Shown: positions 35,597 through 46,020 of the stretch, piece after piece
Layout of the letters: every line of letters begins with the position of its first letter
Numbering within the stretch: the first letter of the stretch is position 1
Assembly (NCBI GenBank): GCA_947474365.1
Contig: CANJIU010000027.1
Location: 31,983 to 95,982 of the forward strand
From: Opitutia bacterium
Lineage (GTDB): Bacteria > Verrucomicrobiota > Verrucomicrobiia > Opitutales > Opitutaceae
Reading direction: 5' to 3'
DNA: 64,000 bases
Translations under genes and position numbers: made by a program
Notes under the pieces: model-generated
Databases searched by the model: none
Told to the model about the DNA's origin: nothing
The model's input: only the letters and a program-made list of their open reading frames with translations

Positions 35597-35648
35597 AGGC
35601 TTTCTTGTTTACCTTGGCAGGGCGCGGACGCTAGCACTTTCCCGCCGC

Positions 35649-36308
35649 ATGAACGGGAGACTCATCGCCATCGGCGACATTCACGGGTGCCATCTCGAAT
35701 TCGCCGATCTGCTGGGCCGTCTCAACCTGACGCCGGACGACCGACTCGTGCTCGTCGGCGACCTCGTCAACCGCGGGCCCGACAGCAACCGCGTGATCGA
35801 CCTCGCCCGCACCCACCGCGCCGTCTCCCTCCTCGGCAATCACGAGCTTCGCTTCCTCAAGTATCACCGCACCGGCGACCGAAAGATGCTGAAAAACGGT
35901 GATTTCAGGACGGTGGAACGCTTCCGGCCCGAAGACTGGGACTATCTCGAGTCCATGCCGCTCACGTTCGAGGAACCGGAACTCAACACCGTGTTCGTTC
36001 ACGGTGGATTCCTGCCCAACGAGCCGTGGAAAGAACAGCGGGCGGATGTCGTCACGCGCATTCAGGTGGTCGACCGCGATGGAAAACCAGCCAAGCGCTC
36101 GGACGAACCCGACGCGCCGTTGTGGGCGGATCTTTGGCGCGGACCGCCGTTCGTCGTCTACGGGCATACGCCCCGCCCTGCGGTTTACCCACTGAAATGG
36201 TCGGTCGGAATCGACACCGCGTGCGTTTTCGGCGGCCGGCTCACCGCGTACATTCTGCCCGAAAAACGTTTTCTCCAAGTGCGGGCGCGCCAAAGCTACT
36301 GGTCATGA
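35649..36308 (+). CDS. PPP-type metallophosphoesterase (bacterial Ser/Thr phosphatase or Ap4A hydrolase-like)
   Basis: A 219-residue calcineurin-type phosphoesterase. Metal-site motifs appear in the canonical order: GDIHG (residues 10-14), GDLVNRGPDS, LLGNHELR, VFVHGGFLP and VYGHTPRPAVYP. Members dephosphorylate phosphoproteins or cleave dinucleoside tetraphosphates. The ATG at 35649 leaves just two residues before the first motif strand. An earlier in-frame start at 35565 adds 28 residues that overlap the divergent gene and is unlikely. Its stop overlaps the next start (ATGA), so it is co-translated with the isochorismatase-like gene. Confidence 0.92.
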   Translation: MNGRLIAIGDIHGCHLEFADLLGRLNLTPDDRLVLVGDLVNRGPDSNRVIDLARTHRAVSLLGNHELRFLKYHRTGDRKMLKNGDFRTVERFRPEDWDYLESMPLTFEEPELNTVFVHGGFLPNEPWKEQRADVVTRIQVVDRDGKPAKRSDEPDAPLWADLWRGPPFVVYGHTPRPAVYPLKWSVGIDTACVFGGRLTAYILPEKRFLQVRARQSYWS

Positions 36309-36865
36309 CAACCCCGGCGACACTGGGAGGGGCCCTGCTCCTCTGCATCGACATGCAACCGGTCTTCGTGCGCGCCATGTCCGATGCCGCCGGCGTGCAA
36401 CGCCGCTGCGAGTTTGCCCTGGCCGCCGCCACTGGACTCGGACTTACCGCCGCCTTCACCGAACAGGTGCCGCAGAAACTTGGTGGCACCGTCCCCGAAC
36501 TGCTCGCCCTGGCACCTGGGGCACCGGTCTTTGCCAAGAACACGTTTTCGGCTCTCGCGGATCATGGAATTCGCGAGGCTCTGCTGCACGAACGCGGGGT
36601 CGAACACCTGCTGCTCTGCGGCATTGAAACCCCAATCTGCGTTTACCAAACCGCCATCGACGCGCTCGCCGCCGGCCTGCGCGTCACGATCCTGGCCGAC
36701 GCCGTCGACGCCCGACGGCCCGACGATGCGGCCGCCTGCCTCGCCACGCTGCGGCAGGCCGGCGCCCACGTGCTGCCGGCCGAGTCGGTGTTTTACTCCA
36801 TCGTGCGTGATGTGAAGCACCCGTTTTTCAAGGCGTTCACCGCTCTCGTAAAATCCCATGCCTGA
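36305..36865 (+). CDS. Isochorismatase-like cysteine hydrolase
   Basis: A 186-residue cytoplasmic hydrolase of the isochorismatase-like fold. The Asp-Lys-Cys triad is visible: Asp in LLLCIDMQPVF (about residue 15), Lys in VFAKNTFSA, and Cys in LLLCGIETPICVYQTA with the usual cis-peptide ahead of it. Members hydrolyse nicotinamide, isochorismate, or C-N bonds in small amides. It starts inside the stop of the phosphatase gene and overlaps the next gene by eight bases, so the three form a compact operon. The longer open frame starting at 36026 runs across the phosphatase gene and is rejected. The substrate is not assignable. Confidence 0.9.
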   Translation: MTTPATLGGALLLCIDMQPVFVRAMSDAAGVQRRCEFALAAATGLGLTAAFTEQVPQKLGGTVPELLALAPGAPVFAKNTFSALADHGIREALLHERGVEHLLLCGIETPICVYQTAIDALAAGLRVTILADAVDARRPDDAAACLATLRQAGAHVLPAESVFYSIVRDVKHPFFKAFTALVKSHA

Positions 36866-37871
36866 TTCACCCATGCTTTCCACGGTCCGCGATCTGAAGT
36901 CCTGGGGGACCGACGCAAACGGCCGCCCCTTCGCCAGCCTCCTCGTCGTCAAAAAACTCGCCGCCAAGACCGCGTCGAACGGCAACACGTTTTTTAGCGC
37001 GGAACTCGGCGATCGCCACGGTTCATTTAACTGCACGATTTTCGGCGACAGTCCCGTCTTCGAGGTCTTCAAGACCGGTGGCGAGGGCGCTGTCGTCCGC
37101 GTGGAGGGCAAGATCGATTTTTATCAGGGCCGGCTTTCTCCCAAACTCGCGCGGGCGCTGGCGCTCTCCGAGGATGAACTGGGCGCGCCGGGGTTGATCG
37201 AAAATCTGGTAGAGGTGGCGCCCGAAGACGCCGAGGCGCTCTGGACGGAATTTGACGGGTTCATGACTTCCATCGCCCAGCCGGAACTGCGCGCGACGGT
37301 GAAATCGGTCTTTGATGAAATCGGTGCGACGTTCCGCTGGTCGCCCGCCGCGGTCGCGATGCATCACGCCTACCGGCACGGCCTGTTGGAACACACCGTG
37401 CACATGGCGCGCGCTTGCCGGGCGCTCCTTCCGCTCTATACTGAGGTCGACGCCGATCTCGCACTGGCCGGAATCCTCCTCCATGACACCGGAAAGGCGA
37501 TCGAGTACGAGGGAACGCTCGCGACCAAACGCAGCCGCCGCGGCATCTTGCAGGGTCACGTCGTCCTCGGCTACCAACTCGCGCGCAGACACGGCATCAA
37601 GTGCAAGCTCGACCACGAACGGCTCGAGCGACTCGAACACATCATCCTCTCGCATCAGGGAGAACCCGAGTGGGGCGCAGCCGTTTACGCCGCAACGCCC
37701 GAAGCGGTTTTTGTTTCGATGATCGACAACCTCGACGCCAAGATGGGCATGGTGCAACGCGCGCTGCGGCAGTCGGACGGCACGAGCGAATTCTCGGAGC
37801 GCCTGCCCGGCCTGAGCTCACCGCTGCTCATGCGGACGGTGCCGTCCCTCGCGGCACCACCGTCCGCGTAG
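36858..37871 (+). CDS. YhaM-like 3'-5' exoribonuclease (OB fold plus HD domain)
   Basis: A 337-residue protein with an OB-type domain at about 20-110 (SNGNTFFSAELGD, FKTGGEGAVVRVEGKIDFYQG) and an HD phosphohydrolase domain from about 160. Metal ligands are HHAYRHGLLEHTVHMA, LLHDTGKAIEYEG and ILSHQGEPEWGA, with a final Asp in SMIDNLDAKMGM. This order is the signature of YhaM, which degrades RNA and single-stranded DNA in Gram-positive bacteria and relatives. A role in RNA turnover is likely. It overlaps the upstream gene by eight bases, so the operon is phosphatase, hydrolase, nuclease. A hairpin pair follows. Confidence 0.92.
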   Translation: MPDSPMLSTVRDLKSWGTDANGRPFASLLVVKKLAAKTASNGNTFFSAELGDRHGSFNCTIFGDSPVFEVFKTGGEGAVVRVEGKIDFYQGRLSPKLARALALSEDELGAPGLIENLVEVAPEDAEALWTEFDGFMTSIAQPELRATVKSVFDEIGATFRWSPAAVAMHHAYRHGLLEHTVHMARACRALLPLYTEVDADLALAGILLHDTGKAIEYEGTLATKRSRRGILQGHVVLGYQLARRHGIKCKLDHERLERLEHIILSHQGEPEWGAAVYAATPEAVFVSMIDNLDAKMGMVQRALRQSDGTSEFSERLPGLSSPLLMRTVPSLAAPPSA

Positions 37872-37945
37872 GCGGGGCGCACCTTCCCTCTGGATGGTAT
37901 CCAACGCCGGCTGTCGCCCGGCCACGGAGCGACCCAGTCCATCCA

Positions 37946-37968
37946 TTTGTCATCCAATGAATGACAAA
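37946..37968. terminator. Hairpin between exoribonuclease and pilC
   Basis: TTTGTCAT-CCAATGA-ATGACAAA is a perfect 8-base stem between two convergent genes, ending in an A tract on the plus strand. On the minus strand it is followed by T-rich sequence, so it fits termination of pilC better. Confidence 0.5.
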
Positions 37969-37988
37969 ACACACTGGCGGCAACCATC

Positions 37989-38007
37989 CGGCGGCTGAGA
38001 ACCGCCG
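37989..38007. terminator. GC hairpin next to pilC stop
   Basis: CGGCGG-CTGAGAA-CCGCCG is a perfect 6-base stem 14 bases from the pilC stop codon. With the preceding hairpin it forms a tandem pair. Confidence 0.45.
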
Positions 38008-38020
38008 CTGAAATCCCCGG

Positions 38021-39202
38021 TTACGCGCTCAGGCTCTTGATCAGCTCCACCATCGGGAGGAACATCGCGATGACGATGATGCCGACGCCGACGGCCATTA
38101 GCACGATCATCACGGGCTCGATGATTGAAGTGAGTGCACCGACGGCGTTGTCGACCTCTTCGTCGTAATTGTCGGCGATGCGAACGAGCATGTCGGGCAG
38201 CGCGCCCGTCTCCTCGCCGACCTCGATCATGCTGGTGACCATGCCGGGGAAAATCCGAGTCGATTCGAGGGGTTTCGCGACGTTGTCGCCCTCTTTCACG
38301 CGGTCGTGGACGACGTTGATGGCATTCGCGATATGGATGTTTCCGCTCGTGTCACGGGTGATGATGAGCGCCTGCAAGATGGGAACGCCGGAGGCGAGCA
38401 GCGTACCAAACGTGCGCGTGAAACGAGCGACGGCCGCCTTCAGGAAAAGGTCACCCAGTACGGGGATGTGCAGGAGAAGCCAATGCAGGACCTTCGTGCC
38501 AAACGTCGAACGCTTAAACAGCCAGAACAGGAAGGACACTCCGGCGAGGCCGCCGATTACGGCGATGATGTTCTGCCGCATTGCGTCCGCCACCGCCACG
38601 ACGACCGACGTAAGCCAGGGGAGCGGCTTGCCCTTCAACATCGTGAAAAACACCTCCTGAAACTTCGGCACAACCCAGACCATGAGAATCGCCATGATGC
38701 CGCCGGCCACGCAGCTGATAATCGCCGGGTACACCATTGCCGCGACGATCTTCGCCTTAATTTTGACGGCCTTTTCGGTGAACACCGCGAGGCGTTCGAG
38801 CACGGTGTCGAGGACACCGCCCGCCTCGCCCGCCTTCACCATGTTGACGTAGAGCCGGTCAAACGCCTTGGGGCTCGCCGCCAGTCCATCGGAAAAATTG
38901 CCGCCCGAGCGGATGGTATCCGCACACTCCTCGATCACGACACGGAAGGCGGGCCGCTTCTCCTGGCGGGCCAAAACCTCCAGGCTGCGCATGATGGGCA
39001 TGCCGGCCTTGACGAGCGTTGCGAGCTGGCGCGTGAAAACCGCCTGCCCTTTCGCCGTGATCGGACTGCCGAATGAAATGCTTTTGCGCTTCTTCGGCGG
39101 TCCACCGACCGGAAACGACATCGTGGGGCCCTTGCCCGGCGCCTTCGCTGCAAACGTCGCCGGGGCGGGAGCCTGGGGTGCTCGAACGGAAAGTTTGGCC
39201 AT
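38021..39202 (-). CDS. pilC: Type IV pilus / type II secretion inner-membrane platform protein
   Basis: A 393-residue GspF/PilC family platform protein. The N-terminal tail (1-50) is Pro/Lys-rich. Two GspF repeats follow: FTRQLATLVKAGMPIMRSLEVL (first, near 55) and FTRTFGTLLASGVPILQALIIT (second, near 265). Three membrane segments are visible (AMVYPAIISCVAGGIMAILMV, IIAVIGGLAGVSFLFWLF, and a C-terminal helix). It couples the ATPases to pilus assembly in the inner membrane. It is the last gene after pilB, pilT and pilB with a 26-base gap, and one pilC for two pilB genes is notable. Confidence 0.95.
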   Translation of the reverse strand: MAKLSVRAPQAPAPATFAAKAPGKGPTMSFPVGGPPKKRKSISFGSPITAKGQAVFTRQLATLVKAGMPIMRSLEVLARQEKRPAFRVVIEECADTIRSGGNFSDGLAASPKAFDRLYVNMVKAGEAGGVLDTVLERLAVFTEKAVKIKAKIVAAMVYPAIISCVAGGIMAILMVWVVPKFQEVFFTMLKGKPLPWLTSVVVAVADAMRQNIIAVIGGLAGVSFLFWLFKRSTFGTKVLHWLLLHIPVLGDLFLKAAVARFTRTFGTLLASGVPILQALIITRDTSGNIHIANAINVVHDRVKEGDNVAKPLESTRIFPGMVTSMIEVGEETGALPDMLVRIADNYDEEVDNAVGALTSIIEPVMIVLMAVGVGIIVIAMFLPMVELIKSLSA

Positions 39203-39228
39203 GGGAGATAAGACGCGCGCAGTCCGCG

Positions 39229-40926
39229 TCAGGTATACTTGATGACTTCTTCAATCGACGTGTTTCCGTCGAAAATTGCCCGCAGCCCGTCGTCCCGCAC
39301 GGTCCGCATGCCCTGCTCGATCGCCTTCTGCTTAATCACGAGCGTCGGCGCCCGCTGCGTCACAAGATCCCGCAGTGCCTCACTCATCCGCAGCCACTCG
39401 TAGATACCGAGCCGCCCGCGGTAGCCGGACTGCGAACAGGTGGGGCACCCCTTACCGTAGAAAAACTGCCGGTCGCCGACATGATCGCGGGCGATGCCCA
39501 ATTGGGAAAGCAGGTCATCCGGCGGGACGTAGGCGGTCTTGCATTGCACGCACACCCGGCGCACGAGCCGCTGCGCCAGCACCGCCTCAAGACTGGAGGC
39601 GATAAGGAAGGGCTCCACGCCCATGTCGACCAAACGCGTGACAGCGCCGGCCGCGTCATTCGTGTGCAGCGTGGACAGTACCAAGTGCCCCGTCAGCGAC
39701 GCCTGAATCGCAATTTGGGCGGTCTCGAGATCGCGGATTTCCCCGAGCATGATGACATCGGGATCCTGACGGAGAAAGGAACGCAGCGCCGCCGCAAACG
39801 TGAGCCCGACGAGGGGATTCACCGGCACCTGCATGATGCCTTCGATTTCGTATTCGACCGGGTCCTCGGCGGTGAGGAGTTTCAGGTCGACCGTGTTGAT
39901 GATGCGCAGCCCGCTGTAGAGGGTGGTCGTCTTGCCCGAACCGGTGGGGCCGGTGACGATGAAAATGCCGTTGGGCCGACGGACAATTTCCTGGATGCCG
40001 TCGTGCACATCCTGCGGCATGCCGAGTTGCGAGATGTCGAGCCGCACGGCCGACTGGTCAAGCACGCGGAGCACGATGCTTTCGCCAAACTGGGTCGGCA
40101 ACGTCGAGACACGCAGGTCGACCTGGCGACCGCTGATCGTGATTTTGATGCGCCCGTCCTGTGGGATGCGGCGCTCGGCGATGTTGAGGCTCGCGAGCAC
40201 CTTGATGCGCGAGAGGATGGGGAGGGCGAGCGCCTTCGGAGGCGGCGCCATTTCATAGAGCGCACCGTCGATTCGGTAGCGAATCTTGAATTCGTGCTCG
40301 AACGGCTCGAAGTGAATGTCGCTCGCCTTGTCGCGAATGGCCTGACCGATCACGAGGTTGACGAACTTGATGATCGGCGTCTGCTCCGCCATCGACTCGA
40401 TATCCCGCTCGGAGAGTTCACCGCGACCGGCGTCGGCCGTAACCTTGCCCGTGCCGATTTCCTGCAGGAGATCGTCGATGCTCTCCTCATCCTCGCCGTA
40501 GTGCTGCTTGATCTGCACCTCGATCTTGTCCGGGTCGGCGAAATACAGCCGGACATTGCGATCCAGCGCGAAGGTGAGATCGTCCACCGCGTTGGCGTTG
40601 AACGGGTCGCTCACCAACAGATCGATGTTCTGCTCGTCCGCCTGCAACGGCATCACCCCGTAGTCGCGGGCGAGTTTGCCGGTCAACGCGGCAATCGCCT
40701 CGCCGGGAAACTGCACCGGAAGCTCCTGCAGATAATCGTAGCCGAGATGGATGGCGATGCGGCGCAGCAACTCGTCCTTTTCGACGATGCCCAAATCAAC
40801 CACCACATCGGCGAGTGGTTTTCCCGTGGCCTTGTGTTCCTCGTTGAGTTCGTCGAGCTGATCCTGCGGCACCAGATGCTGCTCCTTCAGAAACTCGTAG
40901 ATGGCGGGGCTATGACTGGGAAACAT
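39229..40926 (-). CDS. pilB: PilB/GspE-type assembly ATPase (second copy)
   Basis: A 565-residue secretion ATPase. The N-terminal GspE-N domain covers about 1-160. The catalytic core has [41 protein letters not shown] (Walker A), the Asp box [11 protein letters not shown], Walker [16 protein letters not shown] and the His box [14 protein letters not shown] zinc ribbon of two CxxC pairs (CVQCKTAY and [12 protein letters not shown]) is present, as in GspE/PilB extension motors. It is 51 bases downstream of pilT and 26 bases upstream of pilC. A second motor of the same family (42098-43867) may serve a different system or partner in a hetero-hexamer. Confidence 0.95.
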   Translation of the reverse strand: MFPSHSPAIYEFLKEQHLVPQDQLDELNEEHKATGKPLADVVVDLGIVEKDELLRRIAIHLGYDYLQELPVQFPGEAIAALTGKLARDYGVMPLQADEQNIDLLVSDPFNANAVDDLTFALDRNVRLYFADPDKIEVQIKQHYGEDEESIDDLLQEIGTGKVTADAGRGELSERDIESMAEQTPIIKFVNLVIGQAIRDKASDIHFEPFEHEFKIRYRIDGALYEMAPPPKALALPILSRIKVLASLNIAERRIPQDGRIKITISGRQVDLRVSTLPTQFGESIVLRVLDQSAVRLDISQLGMPQDVHDGIQEIVRRPNGIFIVTGPTGSGKTTTLYSGLRIINTVDLKLLTAEDPVEYEIEGIMQVPVNPLVGLTFAAALRSFLRQDPDVIMLGEIRDLETAQIAIQASLTGHLVLSTLHTNDAAGAVTRLVDMGVEPFLIASSLEAVLAQRLVRRVCVQCKTAYVPPDDLLSQLGIARDHVGDRQFFYGKGCPTCSQSGYRGRLGIYEWLRMSEALRDLVTQRAPTLVIKQKAIEQGMRTVRDDGLRAIFDGNTSIEEVIKYT

Positions 40927-40977
40927 GAATCAGTGCAAAAATTGGTCAGGGAGGGCGGGCAACACGCTGCAGACGAA

Positions 40978-42060
40978 TCAAACCTCCCGCAGTTTCAGTC
41001 CCATCTGGAGGAATTTTTCCCGCATGAGGTTCGTATCCTGGGCCTTTTCCAGCGCTTCATCGGGCGCGACGAGTTCGCGGTTCACGAGGCTCATGAGGTG
41101 GGTGTCCATGGTGATCATTCCGAGATTGGCGCCGGTTTGAATGTCGGACGAAATCCGGAAGGTTTTGTTCTCACGAATCAGCGACCCGATGGAAGTCGTG
41201 TTCACCATGATCTCGTAGGCGGCGATGCGGCCGCCGCCCACCTTCTTGCAGAGGACCTGGGAAATGACGGCGACCAGCGACGAGGCCAGCTGGGGCCGGA
41301 TCATGTCCTTCATGTTGGCCGGAAACGCGTCGACGATCCGGTCGACGGTCTTGGCGGCGCTGTTGGTGTGCAGGGTGCCGAACACCAAGTGACCTGTTTC
41401 GGCGGCGCTGATGGCAGCCTCAATCGTCTCAAGGTCGCGCATTTCACCGACGAGGATCACATCGGGGTCCTGCCGCAGTGCACGGCGGATCGCCTCGGAG
41501 AAACTCGGCACGTCGACGTGCACCTCCCGTTGCGTCACGACGCAGCGCTTGTGACTGTGGTAATACTCAATCGGGTCCTCAATGGTGATGATGTGACCGT
41601 CGCGGCACTCGTTGATGTAATTCACCATCGAGGCGAGCGTCGTCGACTTGCCCGAACCGGTCGGTCCCGTAACCAGGATCAACCCGCGCGGCCGGTAGAG
41701 GAGCTCGCGAATCTTGTCGGGCAGACCAATGTCGCGCAGACCGAACATCTTGTACGGAATCTGGCGCAGAACCATGCCGTAATTCGTCTTCGCCTTCATC
41801 ACGGATACGCGGAACCGGGCCTTTTCGCCAAACGCGAAGCCAAAGTCGGCGCCGCCATTGAGCTTCACGTTGCTGATGTGCGAATCGGGCGTGATCGACT
41901 GCATCAGCTTTTCCGTGTCCATCGGCGTGAGCGCCGGCCCATCGATCGGCGTCATGCTGCCGCTCAGGCGAATCGTCGGCGGCTGTCCCACCTGGAGGTG
42001 AAGATCCGAGGCACCTTGGTCGACCATCAGGTCGAGCAGATCATTCATTTCGTAGCTCAT
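40978..42060 (-). CDS. pilT: Pilus retraction ATPase
   Basis: A 360-residue PilT ATPase that powers pilus retraction. The start ATG at 42060 (MSYEMNDLL) matches the family; an upstream start at 42114 would overlap the previous gene. Motifs are [18 protein letters not shown] near the N-terminus, [17 protein letters not shown] (Walker A), [12 protein letters not shown] (Asp box), [23 protein letters not shown] (Walker B), and [15 protein letters not shown] (His box). The C-terminal [19 protein letters not shown] is the AIRNLIRE-like segment of PilT. The zinc ribbon of PilB is absent, as expected. Confidence 0.96.
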   Translation of the reverse strand: MSYEMNDLLDLMVDQGASDLHLQVGQPPTIRLSGSMTPIDGPALTPMDTEKLMQSITPDSHISNVKLNGGADFGFAFGEKARFRVSVMKAKTNYGMVLRQIPYKMFGLRDIGLPDKIRELLYRPRGLILVTGPTGSGKSTTLASMVNYINECRDGHIITIEDPIEYYHSHKRCVVTQREVHVDVPSFSEAIRRALRQDPDVILVGEMRDLETIEAAISAAETGHLVFGTLHTNSAAKTVDRIVDAFPANMKDMIRPQLASSLVAVISQVLCKKVGGGRIAAYEIMVNTTSIGSLIRENKTFRISSDIQTGANLGMITMDTHLMSLVNRELVAPDEALEKAQDTNLMREKFLQMGLKLREV

Positions 42061-42097
42061 GGTTCGAGGGGTGGAGTGTTTTTGAGGCGGATCTAAG

Positions 42098-43867
42098 TTA
42101 GCTGGCGTCGCCAACGGTGATCGAGACGACTTCCTCGATCGTGGTCAAACCGGCGGTGACCTTGCGGGCACCGTCTTCACGCATGGTGCGCATGCCCTGG
42201 GCCCGGGCCCGCTCGCGCAGACGTGCCGTGCCGACATGCTCGTAAATCATCTTCTGAATTTCCTCATTGATGACGAAAATCTCGAAGATCCCCATTCGAC
42301 CGCGATAGCCCGTGGCGTTGCAGTCCGCACAACCGTCGCCCTTGGCGAAGGTCGCGTGAGCGGCCTGCGACGGATTGATGTTGAGCGAGCGCACCTCCTT
42401 CGCATCGGGATGGTAGGGCCGTTTGCAATGCCGGCAAATTTTGCGGACAAGGCGCTGGGCCATGATGGCGCGCAACGAGGTCGATACCAGGAATGGTTTG
42501 ACGCCGATGTCGATGAGACGAGTGACTGCACCAGGAGCGTCGTTCGTGTGCAGCGTCGAAAACACCATGTGACCGGTGAGCGACGCATTGATCGCGATCT
42601 CGGCTGTCTCAAGGTCGCGAATTTCACCGACCATCACGATATTCGGCGCCTGCCGGAGCATGGCTCGGAGGGCCGAGGCAAACGTCATGCCGACGTCGTG
42701 GCGCACCGGCACCTGATTGATGCCGTTCAACTGATATTCCACAGGATCCTCGACCGTGATGATTTTCCGGTCCGGCTTGTTGATGAAGTGAAGGCAACCG
42801 TAGAGTGTGGTCGTCTTGCCGGAGCCAGTCGGTCCCGTCACGAGGAGGATTCCGTCGGGCAACGCGATGAGCTTCTCAAACGTCGCCGCATCGTCGCTGA
42901 GGAAGCCCAGCTCGGGCAGGCCGAGCGTCAGGCCCTCTTTGTCGAGAATACGCATGACGATGCTCTCGCCGTGCGCAGTCGGCAGCGAGGAAACACGCAG
43001 GTCGAGCTGTTTGCCGGCAACGCCGATCTGGATGCGCCCGTCCTGGGGGATCCGTTTTTCGGCGATGCTGATGTTCGCCATGATTTTCAGTCGCGAGATG
43101 ATCGAGAGCTGCAGGCGCTTCGGCGGGTTTTCCACTTCGATCAACACACCGTCGATCCGATACCGGACGCGAAAACGTTTTTCGAGCGGCTCGATATGGA
43201 TGTCGGAGGCCCGGCGTTGAATCGCCTCCAGAATGATTTGATGGACGAGTTTGATGATCGGCGCGTCGGCATCGGCGTTGGGGGCACCCGCCTCCGCACC
43301 AGGCTCTGTTGTCTCGGCCGTCGCGTCCGTGGCCGCTCCAGTGCCGGACAGGTCGTTAAGCAAATCGTCGATCGAGTTGGCGTCCTTGCCATAAAAACGG
43401 TCGATCGCCGAAAGGATTTCCTCCGGCGTGGCGACCATCGGCTCGATCGGCATCTTGACGATGTAACTGAGCGCATCAATTCCATCGGTATCGAGCGGAT
43501 CGGCCAGGGCGATGCGCAGCTTGTTCCCCTCGCGCCCGAGCGGCACGAGGAGATGGCGGGCGGCGATTGCCCGCGGGACCATCTCCAACGTTTCTCCCGT
43601 GATGCGGGCGTTCGCCATGTCGGGTGCCATTGGCATGCCAAACTCCGCCGCGAGCAATTCCGCAACCCGACGGGAGGACAGGATCCCCTGCTGATTCAGA
43701 ACCTCGAGTAAACGCGGCACGGGGGCGGCAGGATCGCGATGGCTCGCCGCGAGAGCCTGGGCCGCGTCGATCTGCGCGGGGTGAAGCAAACCGCGGTCCT
43801 GCGCGAGCTGGATGACAAAGTCGTCCGCGGCGACGGACACGGTTGGGGTGGCGTTGGCGTTGGTCAC
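42098..43867 (-). CDS. pilB: PilB/GspE-type assembly ATPase (first copy)
   Basis: A 589-residue secretion ATPase. After a GspE-N domain (about 20-170) and an acidic, Ala-rich linker near residue 185, the core shows [41 protein letters not shown] (Walker A), [26 protein letters not shown] (Walker B) and [14 protein letters not shown] zinc ribbon has CRHCKRPY and [12 protein letters not shown]. It starts with GTG overlapping the rho stop (GTGA), so expression is coupled to Rho. Its companion, the motor at 39229-40926, differs in length and linker. Confidence 0.95.
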   Translation of the reverse strand: MTNANATPTVSVAADDFVIQLAQDRGLLHPAQIDAAQALAASHRDPAAPVPRLLEVLNQQGILSSRRVAELLAAEFGMPMAPDMANARITGETLEMVPRAIAARHLLVPLGREGNKLRIALADPLDTDGIDALSYIVKMPIEPMVATPEEILSAIDRFYGKDANSIDDLLNDLSGTGAATDATAETTEPGAEAGAPNADADAPIIKLVHQIILEAIQRRASDIHIEPLEKRFRVRYRIDGVLIEVENPPKRLQLSIISRLKIMANISIAEKRIPQDGRIQIGVAGKQLDLRVSSLPTAHGESIVMRILDKEGLTLGLPELGFLSDDAATFEKLIALPDGILLVTGPTGSGKTTTLYGCLHFINKPDRKIITVEDPVEYQLNGINQVPVRHDVGMTFASALRAMLRQAPNIVMVGEIRDLETAEIAINASLTGHMVFSTLHTNDAPGAVTRLIDIGVKPFLVSTSLRAIMAQRLVRKICRHCKRPYHPDAKEVRSLNINPSQAAHATFAKGDGCADCNATGYRGRMGIFEIFVINEEIQKMIYEHVGTARLRERARAQGMRTMREDGARKVTAGLTTIEEVVSITVGDAS

Positions 43868-45954
43868 TTCGGGGCGAGGCTGAGGAGAAATTCCGCGTTG
43901 GACTTGGTCTTCTTCAAACGGGTGATCAGCATCTCCATCGACTCAATCGGACCGAGCCCCTGCATGGCGCGCCGCAGACCGTAGATGCGCTGCAATTCCT
44001 CGGGATGGTAGATGAGCTCCTCTTTGCGGGTACCGGAGCGATCGATGTTGATGGCGGGGAAAATGCGGCGTTCCACGAGACCGCGATCGAGGTGGAGCTC
44101 GCTGTTGCCCGTGCCCTTGAATTCCTCGAAGATGATTTCGTCCATCCGGCTGCCCGTGTCGATCAGGGCGCTCGCAATAATCGTGAGGCTGCCGCCGCCC
44201 TCGATGTTTCGGGCGGAGCCGAAAAAGCGCTTGGGCTTTTGCAGCGCATTGGACTCGAGTCCGCCGGACATCGTCTTGCCCTGGTTGCCCGCGAGGGCGT
44301 TGTAGGCGCGCGCCAGCCGGGTGATCGAATCGAGGAGGATGACCACATGCTCCCCCTGCTCGATGCGACGGCGGGCAATTTCGATCACCATCTCGGCGCA
44401 GTGCACGTGACTCTCGGGCGTTTCGTCGAAGGTCGACGAAACCACCTCGCCCTTGGTGTGGCGCTTGAAGTCGGTGACCTCTTCGGGGCGTTCGTCGATC
44501 AGAAGGAGGATGAGCTTAACGTCCGGGCTGTTCGCGCTGATGGAGTTGGCGATGTTTTGCAACAGCACGGTCTTGCCGGTGCGCGGCGGCGCGACGATGA
44601 GCCCCCGTTGTCCGAAACCGATCGGGGTCAGAATGTCGACGGCACGCATCGACACGTCTTTCACGACCTCAGGATCCTCGAGCAGGATGCGCTTCAGCGG
44701 ATAATAGGGCACCAACTCCTCAAAGGGCGTCACCTTTGAAATGTCGTCCGGATTCATGTCCATCACGCGATCGACACGCACGACCGAGGGGCAGCGTTCG
44801 CCTTCCTGTGGCGGTTGCAGCGTGACCTCGACCTTATGGCCCCGTTTGAGTCCGTAGCACTTCACGAGCGAGTCTGGCAGGTACGCATCCTCGGGATAGA
44901 ACCGGTAGTTCACGTGCTCATGCACGACAAAGGAACCACGGTCGTTTTGATCGATATGACCGAGGTCGCGCAGGGTCCGTTTCTCGATCGCGGCAAACTT
45001 GAAGATTTCGTTCAGGAGTTGCCGCTTGTTCGGAGCGCCTTCAAATCGCACGCCCAACCCGCGGGCATACGACGTCAGCTCCAGCAGCGTCTTGGCGTAG
45101 ATTTGATTTACCCAAAGCGGCTCGCCGGTCCCCGAAGAAACACTGATCGCGAGAGCGTCGAGCGCCACAAGATCGGCAAAGCGGGAAGGGTTCGGCAGAT
45201 CGCCGAACACCGGCGTGTTACTGGGAGGAGGCGGCTGTGGGGGATGTTGTTCACGTCCACCCTGAGCGCCACCGCCACCACCACCACCGCCGGGTTGCCA
45301 ATGACCGCCACCGCCACCACCACCGCCACCATGGCGGCCTCGCTTACGCTTGCCATGCTTCCAAAATCCTCGGTCGCCGCGGTCTTGCTGGCCACCATGT
45401 CCACCGCCTTGTTGCCCCTGCCAGTCACCACGGCCACCACCCTGCTGGGGTTGGCCCTGCTGGGCGGGCTGCTGAGGCACATAACCACCGCGGTCCGACT
45501 CGGGTTCGGAATGTGACACCTGCCGATCACCACCCATCCCGGGATCAGGTTGCGCGACAGGCGGCGGCGCCTCACGCGACTCCGGCTCGGCGTAACGCGG
45601 CGGTTCCGTGGCCGATTCCCGAATCGGCTCCGGCTCGGGCCGATGTTCGACGGGTGCCGGAGCGGGCTCAGCGACAAATCGTTCCTCCCGGGGCGGTGGA
45701 GCGGCGGGGGCAGGAGTCGGCGGAGGCTCGCTCCGGACCTCGCGCGGCTGCTCGGCCACAGAAGGGAATTCGGTCTGCTCCGGCTTTGCCACCGAGCCCC
45801 TTCGGGCCCGGCCCTTGACGGGCTTGGTCGCCTTGTCCGGTGCCGGCTTGGCCGCGCGGCTCTTGGAGGCTGGGCGCCGGGATTTCTTTTCACTGGCATC
45901 AGAACCGCCACGGGAGGAGGGCGTTTCGTCGTCGGATTTGGATGGTTGGGCCAT
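43864..45954 (-). CDS. rho: Transcription termination factor Rho with long disordered N-terminus
   Basis: A Rho factor of 696 residues from the ATG at 45954; a GTG at 45987 is also possible. The first 240 residues are low in complexity: Lys/Arg/Pro-rich, then Pro/Glu-rich, then Gly/Gln/Arg-rich with poly-Gly runs. The helical Rho_N region ([14 protein letters not shown]) and cold-shock domain ([18 protein letters not shown]) precede the ATPase: [46 protein letters not shown] and [22 protein letters not shown]. Inserted disordered regions are known in Rho of Actinobacteria and Bacteroidota, where they change RNA binding or drive condensation. It follows coaE and its stop overlaps pilB. Confidence 0.95.
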   Translation of the reverse strand: MAQPSKSDDETPSSRGGSDASEKKSRRPASKSRAAKPAPDKATKPVKGRARRGSVAKPEQTEFPSVAEQPREVRSEPPPTPAPAAPPPREERFVAEPAPAPVEHRPEPEPIRESATEPPRYAEPESREAPPPVAQPDPGMGGDRQVSHSEPESDRGGYVPQQPAQQGQPQQGGGRGDWQGQQGGGHGGQQDRGDRGFWKHGKRKRGRHGGGGGGGGGHWQPGGGGGGGGAQGGREQHPPQPPPPSNTPVFGDLPNPSRFADLVALDALAISVSSGTGEPLWVNQIYAKTLLELTSYARGLGVRFEGAPNKRQLLNEIFKFAAIEKRTLRDLGHIDQNDRGSFVVHEHVNYRFYPEDAYLPDSLVKCYGLKRGHKVEVTLQPPQEGERCPSVVRVDRVMDMNPDDISKVTPFEELVPYYPLKRILLEDPEVVKDVSMRAVDILTPIGFGQRGLIVAPPRTGKTVLLQNIANSISANSPDVKLILLLIDERPEEVTDFKRHTKGEVVSSTFDETPESHVHCAEMVIEIARRRIEQGEHVVILLDSITRLARAYNALAGNQGKTMSGGLESNALQKPKRFFGSARNIEGGGSLTIIASALIDTGSRMDEIIFEEFKGTGNSELHLDRGLVERRIFPAINIDRSGTRKEELIYHPEELQRIYGLRRAMQGLGPIESMEMLITRLKKTKSNAEFLLSLAPK
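45268..45331. repeat. CCACCG-type low-complexity repeat within rho
   Basis: A trinucleotide-like run of CCACCA and CCGCCA units encodes the poly-Gly tracts of the Rho N-terminus. The two halves flank a short unique segment (GGTTGCCAATGA). Such tracts are prone to length change by slippage. Confidence 0.7.
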
Positions 45955-46020
45955 GTCGGAGTTTTCGGAGAATGATACGATGGCCACGCTCGCGTCAGAC
46001 GCGCGGCCAATTTCGAAGTT

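Noticed and set aside
39073..42096. Long plus-strand open frame of about 1,000 codons
   Set aside because: It is antisense to pilB and pilT, which have strong motifs. Long antisense frames are expected at this GC content.
45268..45331. Possible tandem repeat array with regulatory meaning
   Set aside because: The repeats are explained by the poly-Gly codons of the Rho N-terminus.
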